DNA of 64,000 nucleotides from Mesorhizobium sp. M7A.F.Ca.US.008.03.1.1. Lineage in GTDB: Bacteria > Pseudomonadota > Alphaproteobacteria > Rhizobiales > Rhizobiaceae. This document shows positions 51,866 through 60,316 of this stretch, piece by piece (the first letter of the stretch is position 1; the number at the start of each line of letters is the position of its first letter). The DNA is taken from NCBI RefSeq assembly GCF_003997495.1, contig NZ_RZRU01000002.1:372001-436000 (forward strand). The letters run 5' to 3'. Below the pieces are notes generated by a model. The model worked only from the letters and a program-made list of their open reading frames with translations, was not told where the DNA came from and made no database searches. Position numbers and translations under genes: made by a program.

Positions 51866-53437
51866 CTAATGCTGGCGCGCGGAGCCGCCCGTCAGGGCCG
51901 CGTCGAGGATTTTGTGCTCGGTCGCCTGCACTGCCGGCATTTCGGCAACGATAGTGTCCTGGTGGACGACGTAGATGCGGTCGCATAGGCCGATCAATTC
52001 AATCGTCTCGCGCGACAGCACCAGCGCGGCGCCACCCTTGCGGGTGAAGTCGCGCAGCAGATGATAGATCTCGGACTTGGCGCCGATGTCGACGCCGCGG
52101 GTCGGCTCCTCCACCAGCAGAAGGTCGAGATCTGCGGCGAGATAGCGGCCGAGCAGGACCTTTTGCTGGTTGCCGCCCGACAGCGAGCCGACCGCAGCCG
52201 ATGGCCCTGCCGCCTTTATGTTCATGACCTCCATCATGCGGGCGATGACGTTTCGATACGGCCGCGCCGGCGCAAGTTCGGGTCGCCTCGAATGCAATCC
52301 GATGGCGATGTTGTGGGCGATCGGCAAAGCGAGAAAGAGCCCCTCTTCCTTGCGGTCCTCGGGAACGAAGCCGACCTTCAGCCGCTGCAAATGGCGAACG
52401 CCTGATGATGCCGGGAGCGGCATCTTCAGCGCCTTGCCGTTGATGGAAATCGTCCCGGCAAAAGGATGGTAGCGGCCGATCAGCGATCTCAGGAAGCGCT
52501 GCTGGCCCTGCCCTTCCAGCCCGGCCAGGGCGACGATCTCGCCCTTGTGCAATGTCAGCGCCAGCGGCCGCGAAGTCTCGGTGATCCTGAGGTTCTCGAC
52601 GCGCAGGATCTCGTCGCCCTTGTCGCCCGTACGATCGGGAAAAAGGTCCTGGAGTTCGCGTCCGACCATCATGGCGATGAGTTCGTCGGTGGTGATTTCG
52701 GACACCATCCTGGTACCGACCAATGCGCCGTCCTTCAGCACCGTCACCGTGTCGCACAGCTCGAAGATCTCCTCCATGCGATGCGAGATGTAGACGATGG
52801 CCTTTCCCTTATCGCGCAGGCGGCGGATGTTGCGGTTGAGCACATCGACATCGGCCGCGTTGAGCGCCGCCGTCGGCTCGTCGAGGATGAGCACGCCGGC
52901 GTCGGCCTGGATGCAGTGCGCGATCTCGACGAATTGCCGCTCGGCTATGGTCAGGTTGGAAACGAGCTGCGACGGGTCGAGCGCGAGTCCGAGTTCGCCA
53001 AGCGCCCTGGCGGTCTGGCTGTACATCGCGGGATAGTCGATCGAGCCGAACCGGGTCGTCGGCTCCCGGCCGAGAAACATGTTCTCGGCGATCGACAGAT
53101 TGGGCAGCAGCGAATGCTCCTGGAAAACGGTCGAAATGCCGGCATCGAGCGCGGCGCGCGGCGATTTCAGATCGAGCTTCTCCCCGTTCATGAAGATCTC
53201 GCCGGAATCGGGCTGATGCACGCCCGCCAGGATCTTCATCAACGTCGATTTGCCGGCGCCGTTCTCCCCCATCAGGGCGTGAACACTGCCCGCCTTGAGA
53301 TCGAGGGAAACGGAATGGAGCGCCTTGCTCCCTCCGAACGCCTTCGAAATGTGGGACATCTCGATAAGATTGGTCACGAAGCCCTCGAACGAACCGGATT
53401 CAACAGATGGAACGGCCTGCGGGGAATGCTTGTCCAC
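51866..53437 (-). CDS. ribose-type ABC transporter ATPase (RbsA family)
   Basis: A 523-residue double ATPase. The first domain has Walker A GENGAGKST, signature region NLTIAERQFVEIAH and Walker B GVLILDEPTAALN. The second has a modified P loop GLEGQGQQRFL, signature LSGGNQQKVLLGR and LLLVEEPTRGVD, as normal for RbsA/XylG. The start is GTG 53437; a GTG 20 codons later, giving a more usual N terminus, is possible. Energises the two-permease sugar importer. Confidence 0.92.
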   Translation of the reverse strand: MDKHSPQAVPSVESGSFEGFVTNLIEMSHISKAFGGSKALHSVSLDLKAGSVHALMGENGAGKSTLMKILAGVHQPDSGEIFMNGEKLDLKSPRAALDAGISTVFQEHSLLPNLSIAENMFLGREPTTRFGSIDYPAMYSQTARALGELGLALDPSQLVSNLTIAERQFVEIAHCIQADAGVLILDEPTAALNAADVDVLNRNIRRLRDKGKAIVYISHRMEEIFELCDTVTVLKDGALVGTRMVSEITTDELIAMMVGRELQDLFPDRTGDKGDEILRVENLRITETSRPLALTLHKGEIVALAGLEGQGQQRFLRSLIGRYHPFAGTISINGKALKMPLPASSGVRHLQRLKVGFVPEDRKEEGLFLALPIAHNIAIGLHSRRPELAPARPYRNVIARMMEVMNIKAAGPSAAVGSLSGGNQQKVLLGRYLAADLDLLLVEEPTRGVDIGAKSEIYHLLRDFTRKGGAALVLSRETIELIGLCDRIYVVHQDTIVAEMPAVQATEHKILDAALTGGSARQH

Positions 53438-53458
53438 TCCCCGCCAGCCACGGCGCCG

Positions 53459-54538
53459 TCACTTCTTGCCGTAATATTCCTTGAGCTTGTCCTCGGGCAG
53501 TTCGCTCGGCCACCAGACGTTGGCGGTCAGGTCGTCGCGATAGTATTTTTTGGCCTTGTCCTGGTCCCATCCGTCGGGATTGTAGACATAGCGCTTGTAG
53601 AGCTGCTGACCCTGGAGCAAAGCGACAGCGGCGCGCACGCCGGCAGCGCCCTGGGCGGGGCTGTATTCCGGCGAGATCGACTTGAAGCCGTCCGTGATCC
53701 ACTGGCCGAAATAGCCATTGTTGCCCTCGCCCGAAATCGGCGGAATGGGCGTACCGAACTGCTTGAAGACATCGACGCAGGCGCGCGTCATGTCAGCGCC
53801 GGACGACCAGATGCCGTCGACCTGCGGATTGTTCAGGTAGAGCGTCTCGCACAGCTTCTTGGCCTTGTCGTACTGCCAGTCGCCATGCTCCTCGGCGATG
53901 ATCTGCACATGCGTGCCCTTGAGCGATTCCAGCAGGCCGTTGTAGCGGTTGGTGTCTTCCGGATGGCCGGCAAGGCCACGCAGGACCCAGATCTTGCCGT
54001 TGTCGCCGACGGTCTTCACCAGCCAGTCGCCCATCACCTTGCCGAAATGCTCGGCGCCGCCCTGGATTTCTGTGGTGTAGGCGTCGGAATCGATGCGGCC
54101 GGTGTGAAGGATGACCGGGATGCCGGCGGCGACCGCCTTGGCAATGCTGGCATTCGCCGACGTGCTGGTCACCGGCTGAACGATGATCGCGTCGACATGC
54201 TGTGCGATCAGGTCCTCGATGTCGGCCACCTGTTTCTTCTGGTCGAAGCCGGCATCGAGCAGGATGAATTTCGAGATGCGCTTGTCCTTGGCCGCGGCGT
54301 TCTCCGCCTCATGCGCCACCTGCACCGTCCAGGTGTTTGCGTTGACGCCGAAGTCGCTCATGCCGATGATCCAGGGCGGATCCTTCTTGAACGCGCCGGC
54401 CGCGGTCATGCGCGTGTCGTCGGGGCGCGGCGCGACGCCGTCCATCAGCTTGACGTCTTCCGCATGCGCCAGGGACGTAACGGCGAGCGCTGATGCGACG
54501 AGCACTCCCAGACCGACGGTTTTCAGCAATCCTAACAT
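53459..54538 (-). CDS. sugar ABC transporter substrate-binding protein (periplasmic type 1 fold)
   Basis: A 359-residue exported binding protein. The signal is MLGLLKTVGLGVLVASALAV with cleavage near AHAED. The mature part follows the RbsB/Peripla_BP_4 plan: AKDKRISKFILLDAGFDQKKQVADIEDLIAQHVDAIIVQPV, then GKIWVLRGLAGHPEDTNRYNGLLE and GDWQYDKAKKLCETLYL. GGAGGAGAG lies 6 bases before the ATG at 54538. It heads the operon; two palindromes sit in its leader. The ligand is a sugar or polyol, not further defined. Confidence 0.9.
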   Translation of the reverse strand: MLGLLKTVGLGVLVASALAVTSLAHAEDVKLMDGVAPRPDDTRMTAAGAFKKDPPWIIGMSDFGVNANTWTVQVAHEAENAAAKDKRISKFILLDAGFDQKKQVADIEDLIAQHVDAIIVQPVTSTSANASIAKAVAAGIPVILHTGRIDSDAYTTEIQGGAEHFGKVMGDWLVKTVGDNGKIWVLRGLAGHPEDTNRYNGLLESLKGTHVQIIAEEHGDWQYDKAKKLCETLYLNNPQVDGIWSSGADMTRACVDVFKQFGTPIPPISGEGNNGYFGQWITDGFKSISPEYSPAQGAAGVRAAVALLQGQQLYKRYVYNPDGWDQDKAKKYYRDDLTANVWWPSELPEDKLKEYYGKK

Positions 54539-54568
54539 TGAACTCTCCTCCTTGTGGTTGCCCCGGCC

Positions 54569-54602
54569 TACGAATTCGTATGGCCGGAGGTACGAATGCG
54601 TA
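54569..54602. promoter_or_regulatory. two palindromes spaced two helical turns apart
   Basis: TACGAATTCGTA (54569-54580, perfect) and TACGAATGCGTA (54591-54602) have centres 22 bp apart, about 30-65 bases before the binding-protein start. Each is flanked by GGCC-type bases. The same-face spacing suggests cooperative binding of a regulator to control the sugar importer operon. The binding protein is unknown; the ROK gene nearby is a candidate. Confidence 0.6.
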
Positions 54603-54777
54603 CGGGCCGCGAGACGCTCTCCCAATGCATGCTCGTCGTCGCAAACCGACCGATGCACGCAATTCTCCCGCCCCCGACCACATGCGTGGCGAGGCCCCAA
54701 CACAGGCTGGACGACGATGACGGTTGAGAACTCCTCCGGCCACTTTAGAAGCACAGCGGATTCGCCCTGTCAATAGT

Positions 54778-54796
54778 TAGTCATGTTGAATGACTA
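54778..54796. promoter_or_regulatory. palindrome TAGTCAT-N5-ATGACTA, putative ROK site
   Basis: Perfect 7-bp arms around GTTGA in the divergent gap, about 90 bases before the rightward SGNH gene. The TTAG...CTAA-like wording resembles sites of NagC/XylR-type ROK regulators. A role for the ROK protein at 55592 is inferred. Confidence 0.55.
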
Positions 54797-54883
54797 TTCC
54801 CTTGCTTGCCTTTCACCGCTCCGCTATCCATCATGAATGGCGCTCGCCGGCATCGGCGCGCTGTCAGTCCCGGCGGGAAAAAC

Positions 54884-55534
54884 ATGCGATCAGTCTTGTG
54901 CTACGGCGACTCCAACACGCACGGCCAGATCCCCGGCAGGGGGCCGCTCGAGCGCTATGGTCCAGATGAGCGCTGGCCGGGCATATTGCGTTCTCAGCTA
55001 GGTCCCGACTGGTATGTCATCGAGGAGGGATTGAGCGGCCGGACCACCGTCCACGACGACCCGATCGAGGGCGCACACAAGAACGGCCGAACCTATCTTC
55101 GCCCATGCCTGCAGAGCCATGCGACGCTCGACCTCGTCATCATCATGCTCGGCACCAACGACCTGAAGATCCGCTTCAACAAACCGCCGTCGGAAGTGGC
55201 CATGGGCATAGGCTGCCTCGTCTACGACATCAAGGAGCTGGCGCCCGGGCCGGGCGGCTCGACGCCCGAGATCATGATCGTGGCGCCGCCGCCGATGCAG
55301 GACGACGTCAAGGAATGGAAGTCGATCTTTGCCGGCGCGCCGGAGAAATCGCGCCTGCTGGCGCTCGAGTTCGAGGTCCTGGCGGACTCGCTCGAACTGC
55401 ATTTTTTCGATGCCGGCTCGGTGGTGTCCTGCAGCGAAGCGGACGGCTTTCACATCGATGCCGAGGCGCACAGATTGCTGGGCACCGCACTTGCCCGCGC
55501 GGTCGACGCCATCGGCTGGAGCCGCTCGACATGA
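54884..55534 (+). CDS. SGNH hydrolase, second paralogue
   Basis: A 216-residue SGNH protein related to the MsAcT-like gene at 49191: CYGDSNTHGQI with the nucleophile Ser, WYVIEEGLSGRTT, MLGTNDLKIRF, APPPMQDD, and the EADGFHID catalytic Asp/His. It is shorter in the central loop region. ATG 54884 follows GGCGGGAA. It is divergent from the sugar importer operon and 57 bases before the ROK gene. It might remove acyl groups from the imported sugar; not shown. Confidence 0.88.
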   Translation: MRSVLCYGDSNTHGQIPGRGPLERYGPDERWPGILRSQLGPDWYVIEEGLSGRTTVHDDPIEGAHKNGRTYLRPCLQSHATLDLVIIMLGTNDLKIRFNKPPSEVAMGIGCLVYDIKELAPGPGGSTPEIMIVAPPPMQDDVKEWKSIFAGAPEKSRLLALEFEVLADSLELHFFDAGSVVSCSEADGFHIDAEAHRLLGTALARAVDAIGWSRST

Positions 55535-55591
55535 GCGACCATAGCGCCGCCAGGCAACGCGCTCTTACCGACGGGGCGACCCTTGCCTGAC

Positions 55592-56686
55592 ATGAGATTC
55601 GCGCCACCCAACCCCTTGCGCATCGCCGATCGTGCGAGCGGGCTGAATGCATTGAGCGTGCGCAGCTACAATGAGCGGCTGGTGCTCTCGCTGCTGCTTC
55701 AGAACGAAGGCATTTCGCGGATGGAAATCGGCGAGAAGACCGGCCTGTCGGCGCAGACGGCCTCGGTCATCGTCCGCTCGCTGGAACAGGAAGGCCTGGT
55801 CTCGCAGGGCGAGGCGCAGCGCGGCCGCGTCGGGCCGCCCACCATCCCGCTTTCACTCAACCCGGAGGGCGCCTATGCGGTTGGCGTCGGCTTCAGCCGG
55901 CGCAGGATCGACATCGCGCTCATCGATTTCATCGGCACCGTGCGCTTCCACATGCAGTTGCCGGCGGATGAAGCCAATCCCTTTCCGCAAAGCGGCGATC
56001 TGCTGGGTGCGATCAGGCAAGCCATGACCAGCCTGCCGGTCGAGGCGCGCAGCCGGGTCGCCGGCATCGGGCTGGCCGTCCCCGACGATGTCGACACGAT
56101 GGCTGCAACCCGCAACGGATCGAGCACCTCGCTGAAGGCCTTGCAGGCTGAGATCGAGGAACAGATCAAGCTGCCGGTTTTCGTGCAGAACGACATCACC
56201 GCGGCAGCCGGCGGCGAGAGCATGTTCGGCGTCGCAAAGCCGCTCAACGACTATCTGTTCTTCTATCTCGGTGCACGGCTGCAGAGCAGGCTCATCCTCA
56301 ACCACCAAATCTACAAGGGAAACTCCAGCGCCAGCTTCGATCACGGCCTGATGCGCCTGGAGAGCGAACTGGCCATGCGCGGGCGACCGTCCGAAATCAT
56401 CTGGAGCAGCAGCCCTGAGTGGCCTGGTCTGGGCGAGGCCTACAGCACATGGCTGGGGGAATGCTCAAACCGCTTGAAAACGTCGATCTCAGCGCTGACC
56501 CAGTTTGTCGAATTCAGGACGGTCGTCCTGTCCAGCTATGCCCCGCAAAAGATCGCCGAGGCCCTGTGCGACGACATCGGCCGGGAATTCCCCGCCATCG
56601 AAGCGCTGCCGGCGCGCGTCACCATCAGCCCGAAGGCCGTCGGCGCGGCAAGCCTGCCATTCAGTTCGCGCTTCATGATCCAGTGA
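55592..56686 (+). CDS. ROK family transcriptional regulator
   Basis: About 364 residues. The N-terminal winged helix is seen in NERLVLSLLLQNEGISRMEIGEKTGLSAQTASVIVRSLEQEGLV, and the ROK ligand domain follows. The CxCGxxGC-type zinc motif and the catalytic glucokinase Asp pattern are not apparent, fitting a regulator without kinase activity. A TTG three codons upstream is an alternative start. It probably controls the sugar importer and both SGNH genes through the palindromes at 54569-54796. Confidence 0.9.
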   Translation: MRFAPPNPLRIADRASGLNALSVRSYNERLVLSLLLQNEGISRMEIGEKTGLSAQTASVIVRSLEQEGLVSQGEAQRGRVGPPTIPLSLNPEGAYAVGVGFSRRRIDIALIDFIGTVRFHMQLPADEANPFPQSGDLLGAIRQAMTSLPVEARSRVAGIGLAVPDDVDTMAATRNGSSTSLKALQAEIEEQIKLPVFVQNDITAAAGGESMFGVAKPLNDYLFFYLGARLQSRLILNHQIYKGNSSASFDHGLMRLESELAMRGRPSEIIWSSSPEWPGLGEAYSTWLGECSNRLKTSISALTQFVEFRTVVLSSYAPQKIAEALCDDIGREFPAIEALPARVTISPKAVGAASLPFSSRFMIQ

Positions 56687-56785
56687 TCGAGCCGAACCGG
56701 GGCTGCCGGTCGGCCGATCATGCCCCGCTGCAGGTCCATCGATGATTTTCAGGTGACCCGAGCGAATCCGCTTGCCAGGAGGCGT

Positions 56786-56806
56786 CACTTAATAGCATGT
56801 TAAGTG
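56786..56806. promoter_or_regulatory. palindrome CACTTAA-N7-TTAAGTG, putative operator of the XRE gene
   Basis: Perfect 7-bp arms around TAGCATG, ending 15 bases before the ATG at 56822. A regulator bound here would block the operon from its first gene. Self-control by the XRE/cupin protein is the simplest reading. Confidence 0.6.
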
Positions 56807-56821
56807 AACCCTGAGATCGCC

Positions 56822-57514
56822 ATGAAAATCGCTGCGGATCACGCACTCAACGACAATGCCGCGACCAGCGCCGAAGCGCGTCGCTCGACGGTGTTGGGCA
56901 ATCGCATCAAGGCCTATCGCACCACGCGGCGCCTGACGCTGCGCCAACTGGGCGACATGATCGGCACCACCGCCAGCTTCCTGAGCCAGCTCGAGCGCGG
57001 CCTTTCGGGAGCCAACACCAGCACGCTGATGCTGATTGCCAATGCGCTCGGCATCAGCCTCGCCGATCTTTTCGACGAATGCGAAGTGTCGCCGCACGCG
57101 GTGCTGGCACGCGCCGAGCGGCCGGCGCTGCCGACCAGCGAGGGCTACCGCAAGACGCTGCTGTCGCGCCGGCCGATCCGCGAGATGGAAGTCTATTGCG
57201 GCGAGTTCGCCGTCGGCGGCTCGACCGGCGACGTGCCCTACACGCACGGCAACGCAAACGAGATGTTCCTCGTGCTGCGCGGACGCGTGCAACTGACGCT
57301 CGGCGACGAGAGCTTCACCCTCGAAGAGGGCGACAGCATCGAATATTCGACCTCGACGCCCCACCGGACGATCAATGTCGGCGATACGGTGGCCGAAGTG
57401 CTGTGGATCATTGCGCCGCCGACAAGCGGCGCCATCGACCTCGACCAATATGTAGCCCGGAAAACGCTCGCGCCCGGTCTGCCAAAATCAAACAGCGAGC
57501 CATCGGAGGGTTAG
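56822..57514 (+). CDS. XRE family regulator with cupin domain (PuuR-like)
   Basis: A 230-residue protein: a Cro/CI-type helix-turn-helix at residues about 25-80 (RTTRRLTLRQLGDMIGTTAS, LSQLERG) and a C-terminal cupin (VPYTHGNANEMFLVLRGRVQL, LEEGDSIEYSTSTPHR). This is the PuuR layout; PuuR represses putrescine genes in E. coli. The operon that follows carries a polyamine-type importer and a PuuB-like oxidase, in agreement. The start is not fixed: a GTG at 56804 is also in frame. Confidence 0.88.
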   Translation: MKIAADHALNDNAATSAEARRSTVLGNRIKAYRTTRRLTLRQLGDMIGTTASFLSQLERGLSGANTSTLMLIANALGISLADLFDECEVSPHAVLARAERPALPTSEGYRKTLLSRRPIREMEVYCGEFAVGGSTGDVPYTHGNANEMFLVLRGRVQLTLGDESFTLEEGDSIEYSTSTPHRTINVGDTVAEVLWIIAPPTSGAIDLDQYVARKTLAPGLPKSNSEPSEG

Positions 57515-57517
57515 AAA

Positions 57518-58597
57518 ATGGGAAGCAGATCAAGATTGGCCGGGTTCGTCGGCGCCGCCGCACTGGCCTTGCTTGCGGCCGCCGCTCACGCGCAGAACGC
57601 ACCGCCGGCCGGGACCGTGGTGGACGGGTCGCTGAAGGGCAAGACGCTGACCTTCGTCTCCTATGGTGGCATCTACCAGGACGGCCAGGTCGCCGCCCTC
57701 AAGGAATTCGTCGACAAGAGCGGCGTCAAGCTGCTGAACGACGGGCCGACCGAAATCGCCAAGCTCCAGGCGCAGGTGGAATCAGGCAATGTGACCTGGG
57801 ATGTCGTCGATACGGACGATTTTCCGCCCTTCGTGCATTGCGGAAAACTGTTCCAGAAACTCGACCTGACCAAACTCGACATCTCGCACATCCCGGCGGG
57901 CCAGGTCGGTGAGTGCAGCGTGCCGGCGATGAACTACGGCATGGTCCTGATGTACAAGAACGACAAGTACAAGGACAATCCGCCGAAGGACTGGAAGGAT
58001 TTCTTCGACACCGCGAAATTCCCCGGCACGCGCGCCATCGACGGCAGCGGCAGCCCGCTCGGAGGCCTGATCGAACAGGCCATCCTGGCCGATGGCGGCA
58101 AAGTCGACGCCATGACGCCGGCCGACATCGACAAGGGCATCGCCAAGATCAAGGCGATCGGTCCCGACACCATCTTTTGGAAGACCGGCGCAGAATCCCA
58201 GCAGCTCGCCGAATCCGGCGAGGCCGACATGATCATCATGTGGACCGGCCGCGCCATGACGGCGGTCAAGAATGGCGCTGCCTACACGCCGGTGTGGAAG
58301 GACTGGCTGGTCGTCATGGACCAGTTGACCATCCCGGTCGGCGCCAAGGACACCGACGCCTCCTACGCGCTCATCAACGCCTATCTCGGCAAGAAATCAC
58401 AAGAAATCCTGACCGAGCAGACCTCCTACTCGCCAATCAACAACGAGGCACAGCCGAAGGTCGACGCATCCGTCGCAGCCTTCCTGACCAACACGCCGGA
58501 CCACGCCAAGCTCGGCTACCAGCAGAACATCAAGTTCTGGGTCGCCAACTTCGCCGCCGCGTCCGACAAGTGGACGGCGCTGATGGCCGGCAACTGA
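57518..58597 (+). CDS. polyamine-type ABC transporter substrate-binding protein (PotD/PotF-like)
   Basis: A 359-residue exported protein: signal SRSRLAGFVGAAALALLAAA cut near AHAQN, then KTLTFVSYGGIYQDGQVAAL, WDVVDTDDFPPFVHCGKL and IIMWTGRAMTAVKNGA. This is the Family 1/PotD-type fold. It begins 3 bases after the regulator stop codon. Neighbouring permeases, ATPase and oxidase point to putrescine or another amine as ligand. Direct ligand residues cannot be judged by eye. Confidence 0.9.
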   Translation: MGSRSRLAGFVGAAALALLAAAAHAQNAPPAGTVVDGSLKGKTLTFVSYGGIYQDGQVAALKEFVDKSGVKLLNDGPTEIAKLQAQVESGNVTWDVVDTDDFPPFVHCGKLFQKLDLTKLDISHIPAGQVGECSVPAMNYGMVLMYKNDKYKDNPPKDWKDFFDTAKFPGTRAIDGSGSPLGGLIEQAILADGGKVDAMTPADIDKGIAKIKAIGPDTIFWKTGAESQQLAESGEADMIIMWTGRAMTAVKNGAAYTPVWKDWLVVMDQLTIPVGAKDTDASYALINAYLGKKSQEILTEQTSYSPINNEAQPKVDASVAAFLTNTPDHAKLGYQQNIKFWVANFAAASDKWTALMAGN

Positions 58598-58621
58598 GCC
58601 GGCTACCACTGAGGTGACGGC

Positions 58622-59530
58622 GTGAGCCAGACATCGCATACGCCGACGGCCGGGGGTGATCATCCCCGGCCGTCAGGTGCCGTGCAGGGGCCGCAGCCGC
58701 GCCTGCGCCTTGCCACCTATCCATCGCTGCTGGCGATGCCGGCCCTGCTCCTGCTTATCGCGGCTATGGGCTATCCCTTGCTGACCGTCACGCTGCGCAG
58801 TTTTTCGGACCCGGCCTGGGGCCTGCAGAACTATGTCTGGTTCTTCTCCACGCCGGTGAACGTCACCGTCCTGTTGCGCACCTTTTCCATCGCCGCCTGG
58901 GTCACCATCGTCTGCGTGATCGCAGCCTATCCCTATGCCTATCTCATGACGGCCGTCGGGCCGCGCCTGCGGCTGGTCCTCATCCTGTGCGTTTTGGTGC
59001 CATTCTGGGTCAGCGGCGTGGTGCGCACCCTGGCCTGGGTCATCCTGCTGCAGGATTCCGGCATCATCAATTCGGTCATCAGGCTGTTCGGCTTTGACGG
59101 CGTGAAGCTGATCCGCACGCAGACCGGCGTGGTCATCGGCATGGCGCAGGTGCTGCTGCCGTTCATGATCCTGCCGCTCTATTCGGTCATGCGCGGCATC
59201 GATTTGCGCCTCGTGCAGGCGGCGCGCAGCCTCGGCGCGCGCCCGGCACGCGCCTTCCTGCAGATCTACCTGCCGCTATCGCTGCCCGGCGTCTTCGCCG
59301 GCGCCATCATCGTCTTCATCCTGTCGCTCGGCTTCTACATCACCCCAGCCCTGCTCGGCGGCCCGCGCAGTACCATGCTGTCGACGCTGGTGCAGAGCCA
59401 GGTGCTCAGCCTGCTCAACTGGGGCCGCGGCGGCGCCATGGGCGTCGTGCTGCTGGTCGCGACCTTCGTGCTTCTGGCGCTCGCCGCCCCGCTGATGCGC
59501 CAGCGCCACAAGCAGGCGTCCAGATCATGA
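58622..59530 (+). CDS. polyamine-type ABC transporter permease (PotB/PotH-like)
   Basis: A 302-residue permease, GTG start at 58622 after GGTGACGG. Six spans with the EAA loop LVQAARSLGARPARAFLQIYLPLSLPG in the second half. The N terminus has about 30 hydrophilic residues. It overlaps the next permease gene by 4 bases (ATGA), showing translational coupling. Confidence 0.92.
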   Translation: MSQTSHTPTAGGDHPRPSGAVQGPQPRLRLATYPSLLAMPALLLLIAAMGYPLLTVTLRSFSDPAWGLQNYVWFFSTPVNVTVLLRTFSIAAWVTIVCVIAAYPYAYLMTAVGPRLRLVLILCVLVPFWVSGVVRTLAWVILLQDSGIINSVIRLFGFDGVKLIRTQTGVVIGMAQVLLPFMILPLYSVMRGIDLRLVQAARSLGARPARAFLQIYLPLSLPGVFAGAIIVFILSLGFYITPALLGGPRSTMLSTLVQSQVLSLLNWGRGGAMGVVLLVATFVLLALAAPLMRQRHKQASRS

Positions 59531-60315
59531 GACTAGCTCCGTTCCGCATTCTGCTCGGCCTGTTCTGCCTGCTGGTCGCCGTGTGGCTGGTGATGCCGAC
59601 GCTGGTCATCATCCCGATGTCGTTCAACGAGAAGAAGTCGCTTGCCTTCCCGCCCTCCGGCTTCTCCTGGCAATGGTACGAGAATTTCTTCACCAACCCA
59701 GATTGGCTGTCGAGCTTCTTCAATTCGCTCAGGGTCGCGGGCCTCGTCGCCGTCGCCGCCACGCTGATCGGCACGCTGGCCGCACTCGGCCTGAGCCGCA
59801 TGAAACATTCCGGCGCCGGCTTGTTGCGCGCCATCCTGATCACGCCGATGATCGTGCCCGGCGTGGTGCTGGCGATCGGCATCTATGCCGTCTACCTCGA
59901 CTACCAGCTCGTCGGCACCACCACCGGCTTCGTCATCGCGCACACGATGCTGGCGATCCCTTTCGTCATCATCGCCGTATCGGCAAGCCTCGAAGTCTTC
60001 GACGTGCGGCTGGAGACGGCGGCGGCCAGCCTCGGCGCCGACCGCTTCACCGCCTTCCGCACCGTGACCTTGCCGCTGATCGCGCCCGGCATCCTGTCCG
60101 GGCTTTTGTTTGCCTTCGTCACCTCCTTCGATGAAATCATCGTCGCGCTGTTCATCACCAGCCCGTATTTGAAGACCTTGCCCGTGCAGATCTTCACCAG
60201 CATCACCCGAGACGCCGACCCGACGGTGACGGCCGTCGGAACCATCATCTTCATTGCCACGACGCTGATCATCAGCGCGGGGCTGATCATCAGCTCGAAA
60301 TCGACGAGGAGTTGA
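59527..60315 (+). CDS. polyamine-type ABC transporter permease (PotC/PotI-like)
   Basis: A 262-residue permease with six spans. The EAA loop is LETAAASLGADRFTAFRTVTLPL; the family's early MSFNEKKSLAFPPSGFSWQWYENFF motif is clear. Pairs with the preceding permease. The ATPase gene starts 1 base after its stop codon. Confidence 0.92.
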   Translation: MRLAPFRILLGLFCLLVAVWLVMPTLVIIPMSFNEKKSLAFPPSGFSWQWYENFFTNPDWLSSFFNSLRVAGLVAVAATLIGTLAALGLSRMKHSGAGLLRAILITPMIVPGVVLAIGIYAVYLDYQLVGTTTGFVIAHTMLAIPFVIIAVSASLEVFDVRLETAAASLGADRFTAFRTVTLPLIAPGILSGLLFAFVTSFDEIIVALFITSPYLKTLPVQIFTSITRDADPTVTAVGTIIFIATTLIISAGLIISSKSTRS

Positions 60316-60316
60316 G

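Noticed and set aside
52466..54493. 675-codon plus-strand frame opposite the RbsA and binding-protein genes
   Set aside because: Antisense to two well-supported genes, with no recognisable domain.
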